Positions 4,406-8,408 of a stretch of DNA of 8,408 nt are shown in pieces; positions within the stretch are counted from its first letter, which is position 1, and the number at the start of each line of letters is the position of its first letter. The DNA is from Deltaproteobacteria bacterium. Its GTDB lineage: Bacteria; Desulfobacterota; Desulfarculia; Adiutricales; JAGVGV01. The translations under genes and the position numbers were made by a program. Under the pieces are notes generated by a model. That model was given only the letters and a program-made list of their open reading frames with translations, made no database searches and had not been told where the DNA came from. The stretch covers positions 1-8,408 of the forward strand of contig JAGVGV010000578.1 of the NCBI GenBank assembly GCA_020056895.1. Direction: 5' to 3'.

Positions 4406-5932
4406 ATGAAAGTCAGCCTCTATTTGACCGAAGGACCCGAGGCTGGAAAAACCTTCGAATTTAATGAAGCCGACACCTTTCTTGTGGGCCGCACCCGGAA
4501 AGCCCACCTTCGGTTCGATCTCAAGGCCGATCAGCATATTTCCCGCACGCATTTTCTCCTGGAAGTCCGCCCGCCCCGATGCATCGTCACCGACCTGGGG
4601 TCCAGCAACGGAACCTTCATCAACGAACAGCGCGTGGACAAGGCGGACCTGAAGGACGGCGACGTGATCCGGGTGGGCAAAACCCGGATTCAGGTCCATA
4701 TGGAAGGCATGGACGAGGATATCGGCATGACCGTGCTCTGCCAGGTCTGCGGCCGAAACGTGACTCAGGAACTAAAAGGCCTGGCGCCGGATCAGCTTAA
4801 GGGCATTAAATACACCTGCCGGGACTGCGACAGCACCCACGCCATCATGGATACCGGCCAGTTCCTGAAACCTAAAACGGAAGGCGTCAAACACTTTCAC
4901 TGTTATCAATGCGACCGGGACCTGACATCGGAAGCCAATACCGATGGTTTGGCGGCCAGCCTGGTCCATGCCTTTTACCTGTGCGAAACCTGCGCCGCCG
5001 GCCACGAAACGGCTCGGGGGGCCAAGTTTCTGGGCGACTATTACGTTATCAAGGAACTGGGTCGAGGGGGAATGGGGATTGTGTACAAGGCCGTACACAA
5101 AACCATCCGCCGGGTTTCGGCCGTAAAAATGATTCTGCCGGAACTGGTGCGGAACGAATACGCCCGCAAGGTGTTTGAACGGGAAGTGGCCGTTCAATCC
5201 AAGGTGATCCACCCCAACCTGGTCCGTGTTCTGGATCAGGACCGGTTCAAGGGCATTCCATTTTTCGTGACCGAATTTTTAGGCGGCGGCGACGTGAAAA
5301 ATCTGGTTTCCTGGGAATTCCGAGGCCCCTTGGAACCACCCCTGGCCGCATCAATCACTATCCAAATTTTACGGGGATTAGAAGCGCTGCACGAAGCGGG
5401 GTTCATCCATCGGGACCTCAAACCATCCAACTTCCTCTTGGACCGGTCTTGGAAGGAACCCGACTTTCTGGTCAAGATCGCGGATTATGGTTTGGCCAAA
5501 CCCTTTGAATCCGCTGGAAATTCCATGTTCGAATACACGCGTGAAGGCATTGCCGCCGGCAGTTATGTGTTCATTCCCCCGGAACAGATCACCAATTACA
5601 AATACGTTCGGCCGCCCGTGGATGTGTACGCCGTGGGCGCCAGCCTGTACTATATGCTCACGGCCAAATATTCCGTGGATTTCCCCGATCCGGCCGCCGA
5701 AGCGGACAAAACATCCCCGGGGAAAAAACAGCGCCACCCGGTTCAGATCGTTCTGGAGGACCCTTCGATCCCCATCCTGGAACGAAATGCCGACCTGCCC
5801 CCAACGCTGGCCAAGGTCGTGGATCGGGCGGTGGAAAAAGAAGTGGAAAAAAGGTACCAATCCGCCGTGCAGTTCCGCGCCGCCCTGGAGGAAGTCTGCG
5901 TGGAGGAAGGCTGGCCTCTTCCGCGCCATTGA
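4406..5932 (+). CDS. FHA - double zinc ribbon - Ser/Thr protein kinase (Hanks type)
   Basis: A 508-residue protein with no visible signal peptide or membrane helix, so probably cytosolic. The ATG at 4406 follows GGGGGAAAG (4391-4399). Residues 1 to about 100 are a forkhead-associated domain that binds phosphothreonine: G28-R29, S46-x2-H49, and SSNGTF with N68-G69, all conserved. Residues 112-196 hold four CxxC knuckles, C112/115, C138/141, C166/169 and C193/196, spaced as two four-cysteine zinc ribbons with 22- and 23-residue gaps. The kinase domain spans about 213-500: glycine loop GRGGMG from G219, ATP lysine K241, helix-C E260, catalytic HRDLKPSN (D337, K339, N342), metal site DYG (D360) where most kinases have DFG, and PPE (E393) in place of APE. 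All catalytic residues remain, so activity is expected. The second kinase gene starts 106 bases downstream and is probably co-transcribed. The kinase call is firm; the zinc binding is inferred from cysteine spacing. Confidence 0.92.
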   Translation: MKVSLYLTEGPEAGKTFEFNEADTFLVGRTRKAHLRFDLKADQHISRTHFLLEVRPPRCIVTDLGSSNGTFINEQRVDKADLKDGDVIRVGKTRIQVHMEGMDEDIGMTVLCQVCGRNVTQELKGLAPDQLKGIKYTCRDCDSTHAIMDTGQFLKPKTEGVKHFHCYQCDRDLTSEANTDGLAASLVHAFYLCETCAAGHETARGAKFLGDYYVIKELGRGGMGIVYKAVHKTIRRVSAVKMILPELVRNEYARKVFEREVAVQSKVIHPNLVRVLDQDRFKGIPFFVTEFLGGGDVKNLVSWEFRGPLEPPLAASITIQILRGLEALHEAGFIHRDLKPSNFLLDRSWKEPDFLVKIADYGLAKPFESAGNSMFEYTREGIAAGSYVFIPPEQITNYKYVRPPVDVYAVGASLYYMLTAKYSVDFPDPAAEADKTSPGKKQRHPVQIVLEDPSIPILERNADLPPTLAKVVDRAVEKEVEKRYQSAVQFRAALEEVCVEEGWPLPRH

Positions 5933-6038
5933 TCCGCCCCCCGGTTCCCGGGGAATCGCGCCGGGGCCGCTAATCGGCGGAAAGGGGAAAACCGCCCCTG
6001 GCGCAAATTTGAACATTTGACCAACAACCACCGGAATC

Positions 6039-8408
6039 ATGACGGATCTCAAGCAGCTGAAAACCGATGTCCAAGGCGCGTTGAAAAAAAAGGATTGGTC
6101 CCAAGGGATCGAACTCCTGGCCCAGTGGTGCGCGTTGAGGCCCGATGATCCCCGAGGCTGGTACTTTCGCGGCTATTTTCTGCTCAAATTGGGGCGCGTG
6201 GACGAAGCGGAGAAGGCGGTCCGGCAGTCCTTGAGGCTCAAGGAAGGCCAGGACGACGCCGAAAGCCTGCTCAAGCTCATTCAAAAGCAAGCGGAAACCA
6301 TTCCGGTGGAAAAACCGGCCCCTTCGCCTAGGTCCCTCTGGCGGCCCGGAAAGGTGATCGGCGGCCGGTACGAGGTCAAGGATTCGAAAAAAGGGGGCAT
6401 GGGTGAAGTCTTTTTCGCGTACGATCGCGAGTTGGAACGCATGGTGGCCATTAAGGCCCCCCATGCTTCGCTCCTGGAAAACGAAGCCCAGAAGTCCCGG
6501 TTCCACCGGGAAGCCGAAGCCTGGATGGGCCTGGGCATCCACCCCAATATCTGTTCCGCCTATTATTTAAGGGAAATCCGGGGGATTCCCTGGTTGTTCA
6601 TCGAATACGTGGGCGGCGGCACTTTGGGCGATTGGATGAAAACCAAAAACCCTTCCCTGGGCCAGAAGCTGGATACCGCCGCGCAGATCGCTTCGGGCAT
6701 GCGGCATACCCACACCTTTTTCTGGCGGGACGATGATGGCTCCCGCCACCGGGGAGTGGTTCACCGGGATCTCAAGCCGGCCAATATTCTCATGAATTAC
6801 GACGGCACGGCCAAGATCACGGATTTCGGTTTGGTGGGCCGGGTGGCCGAAGGAGGCGCTCCGGATCCGGAACGTTTGGGCATGATGGCCTCGCGGGGGC
6901 AGGATACCATTGGAGGCATGTCCGGCCTGGGCGATACGCTGGACCGCGAGATCGTAACCGACGTGAACTGGCAGACCATCACTCTGGCCGGCATGGCCTT
7001 GGGCACTCCGCCGTATATGGCTCCGGAACAGTGGCAGCAGGCTCATGCCGCCGGTTTCCCGGCCGACGTGTATGCCTTTGGCTGTTTGATGTACGATATT
7101 TTTTGCGGCCGCCGCCCCTTTCAGCTCGACTCCACGTACCGGCACGCCATGCCCGTGGTCAAGCTGATGCAGTGGGAGAAAATCCACCTGGAACAGCCGC
7201 CGCCCGACCCCAGGGAATTCACACCGGAAATCCCCGCTATTCTGGCCGAATGCATGCTCCGGTGCATGGCCAAGGCTCCGGAAGACCGGCCGGGAAGTTT
7301 TCAGGAAATCCGGGAAACCTTGATCCGGACGTATCTGGAAACCGAAGGCAAACCTTACCCCCGTCCCGAACCCCGGGCTTCCCGCCTGCTGGCCGATTCG
7401 CTCAACAACCAGGGCGTTTCCTTCATGACCATCGGCCAGACCCGCCGGGCCGAAGCCGCTTGGCGGGAAGCGTTGAAAACCGATCCCCATCATTTGGAAG
7501 CCTCGTTCAACGCGGCCATGTTCGAAGCCCGGTACAAGGAAGCCACGTACGAAGATGTTTTCCGGCGGATGATGGAAGTGGGCCGGACGCACGGGAACGA
7601 ACGGCGGCACAAGCAGGTCATGGGCCGGCTGTCCCTGTATTTCGGGGATTACGGCCGGGCGGCGTCGTTTCTGCTCCAATCCGAGCGCGTGGGGGAATCG
7701 AACCCCAGGGAGCTCAAGCATCTGGGCTTGGCGCTGGCGGCCGAAGCCGGTCCATCGGCGGACCCGCTCAAATGGAAACAGGTGGAAGACCTCTTCACCC
7801 GGGTCATGGAACAGGGCCACGAAGACCCGGCCGTGATCACCGCCCGGTCTCTGGCCATCCGGCGGTTGAGCCGGCCGGCCGAAGCCGACACTTTTTACGA
7901 TTGGGCCTCCCGACGGTTCGGCGACATGCCCCGGTCCTGGCGGGAAGCCGTCCACCGGTACCTGCCCGGCCAGGAAATCATCGATACCATCCTCCACGTG
8001 GGATGGGTCAACATGCTGACCTTCAACCCCGACGGAAGGATGGTCCTTTGCGGCGGGGAGAAAAAGATCAGCGCTTGGGATATCCTCGAAACCGCTTACA
8101 CTTCGGTCGATGGCGGCTTCGAAGCCGGCCTGGACGCGTCGGCCACCAGGTCGGCCCCTCTGGAACTGGCGGATATCCAGACCGGAAAAACACTCCGGGA
8201 GATGCAGATCAAGGAAAGCCTGATCCACGCGATGCGTTTGAGTCCGGATGGCCGGTGGGCTCTGACGGGCAACAGCGAAGGAGAGGTCCGTCTTTGGGAA
8301 CTGGAAACCGGCCATTGCCTCCAGACCTTTACCGGTCATGCCGGCGAAGTGGTGGACGTGGCCTTCAGTCCGGACCTGCAAAGTGTTTTGACCGGCGGAG
8401 CCGACGGC
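6039..8408 (+). CDS. TPR - Ser/Thr protein kinase - TPR - WD40 protein (3' truncated)
   Basis: The frame is open from 6039 to the last base (790 residues so far) and continues beyond the window. An in-frame stop at 6018-6020 leaves the ATG at 6039 as the first possible start; its ribosome binding site is weak (CGGA), suggesting coupling to the upstream kinase or low expression. Residues 1-85 look like TPR helices (WYFRGYFLLKLGRVDEAEKAV). The kinase covers about 110-432: glycine loop KKGGMGEV lacks the usual first Gly, K139, helix-C E158, HRDLKPAN (D244, K246, N249), DFG (D262) and APE (328-330). The DFG-APE segment is 66 residues, well above the usual 20-35, and about ten extra residues (near FFWRDDDGSRH) precede HRD. 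TPR-like repeats follow at about 453-640 (GQTRRAEAAWREALKTDP). WD40 repeats begin near 650, ending in LWELETGHCLQTFTGHAGEV. TPR and WD40 serve protein binding, so a scaffolded kinase is likely. No membrane segment is seen in the visible part. Confidence 0.92.
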   Translation, partial: MTDLKQLKTDVQGALKKKDWSQGIELLAQWCALRPDDPRGWYFRGYFLLKLGRVDEAEKAVRQSLRLKEGQDDAESLLKLIQKQAETIPVEKPAPSPRSLWRPGKVIGGRYEVKDSKKGGMGEVFFAYDRELERMVAIKAPHASLLENEAQKSRFHREAEAWMGLGIHPNICSAYYLREIRGIPWLFIEYVGGGTLGDWMKTKNPSLGQKLDTAAQIASGMRHTHTFFWRDDDGSRHRGVVHRDLKPANILMNYDGTAKITDFGLVGRVAEGGAPDPERLGMMASRGQDTIGGMSGLGDTLDREIVTDVNWQTITLAGMALGTPPYMAPEQWQQAHAAGFPADVYAFGCLMYDIFCGRRPFQLDSTYRHAMPVVKLMQWEKIHLEQPPPDPREFTPEIPAILAECMLRCMAKAPEDRPGSFQEIRETLIRTYLETEGKPYPRPEPRASRLLADSLNNQGVSFMTIGQTRRAEAAWREALKTDPHHLEASFNAAMFEARYKEATYEDVFRRMMEVGRTHGNERRHKQVMGRLSLYFGDYGRAASFLLQSERVGESNPRELKHLGLALAAEAGPSADPLKWKQVEDLFTRVMEQGHEDPAVITARSLAIRRLSRPAEADTFYDWASRRFGDMPRSWREAVHRYLPGQEIIDTILHVGWVNMLTFNPDGRMVLCGGEKKISAWDILETAYTSVDGGFEAGLDASATRSAPLELADIQTGKTLREMQIKESLIHAMRLSPDGRWALTGNSEGEVRLWELETGHCLQTFTGHAGEVVDVAFSPDLQSVLTGGADG

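Noticed and set aside
5937..5998. Overlapping GC-rich inverted repeats between the two kinase genes (CCCCGG/CCGGGG, GGCGG/CCGCC)
   Set aside because: Several short mutually exclusive stems, as expected by chance in C/G runs. No T-run follows, so there is no support for a terminator.
6567..8381. Long minus-strand open frame of 604 codons opposite the second kinase
   Set aside because: It lies wholly antisense to a frame with unmistakable kinase, TPR and WD40 motifs. Its translation is rich in Pro, Gly, His and Arg with no recognisable domain. It is a shadow of GC-rich codon use.

Overview
The window is about 60% G+C by eye and compactly coded. It contains seven protein genes: one cut off at the left edge, one cut off at the right edge, and five complete. 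Several promoters fit the sigma-70 pattern with 17-base spacers, and most starts have purine-rich ribosome binding sites. Together with the protein families (CheX-receiver, FHA kinase, TPR/WD40 kinase, DJ-1, spinster-like MFS), this suggests a Gram-negative, deltaproteobacterial (Desulfobacterota-like) genome. That placement is inferred from gene content only, and I cannot name a genus. No rRNA, tRNA, CRISPR array, transposase or phage gene is visible.

Left block (1-2131, + strand): the C-terminal half of a thiamine-diphosphate enzyme of the acetolactate synthase / benzaldehyde lyase type, then a 12-TM major facilitator transporter. An 11-bp hairpin lies between them and a bulged terminator-like hairpin follows. 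The two could be a small catabolic or export unit, but no substrate can be read from the sequence.

Middle block (2134-4339): an orphan signalling protein that fuses a CheX-type phosphatase domain to a CheY-like receiver. Next, on the minus strand, is a 69-residue two-helix membrane protein with its own near-consensus promoter and an excellent intrinsic terminator. A DJ-1/YajL-family gene is transcribed divergently from it. The two divergent promoters flank an 8-bp inverted repeat that neither predicted transcript would contain, which makes it a candidate shared operator.

Right block (4406-8408, + strand): two consecutive Hanks-type Ser/Thr protein kinases with unusual architectures. The first is FHA, then four CxxC motifs (two probable zinc ribbons), then a kinase domain with DYG in place of DFG. 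The second is TPR, kinase with a long activation-segment insertion, TPR, then WD40 repeats, and it runs off the right edge. They may form a kinase relay or scaffold, with the FHA domain of the first reading phosphothreonine on a partner. That is inference from order and domains.

The strongest candidates for novelty are the CheX-receiver fusion, the FHA/zinc-ribbon kinase with its TPR/WD40 kinase neighbour, and the divergent promoter region around the small membrane protein.
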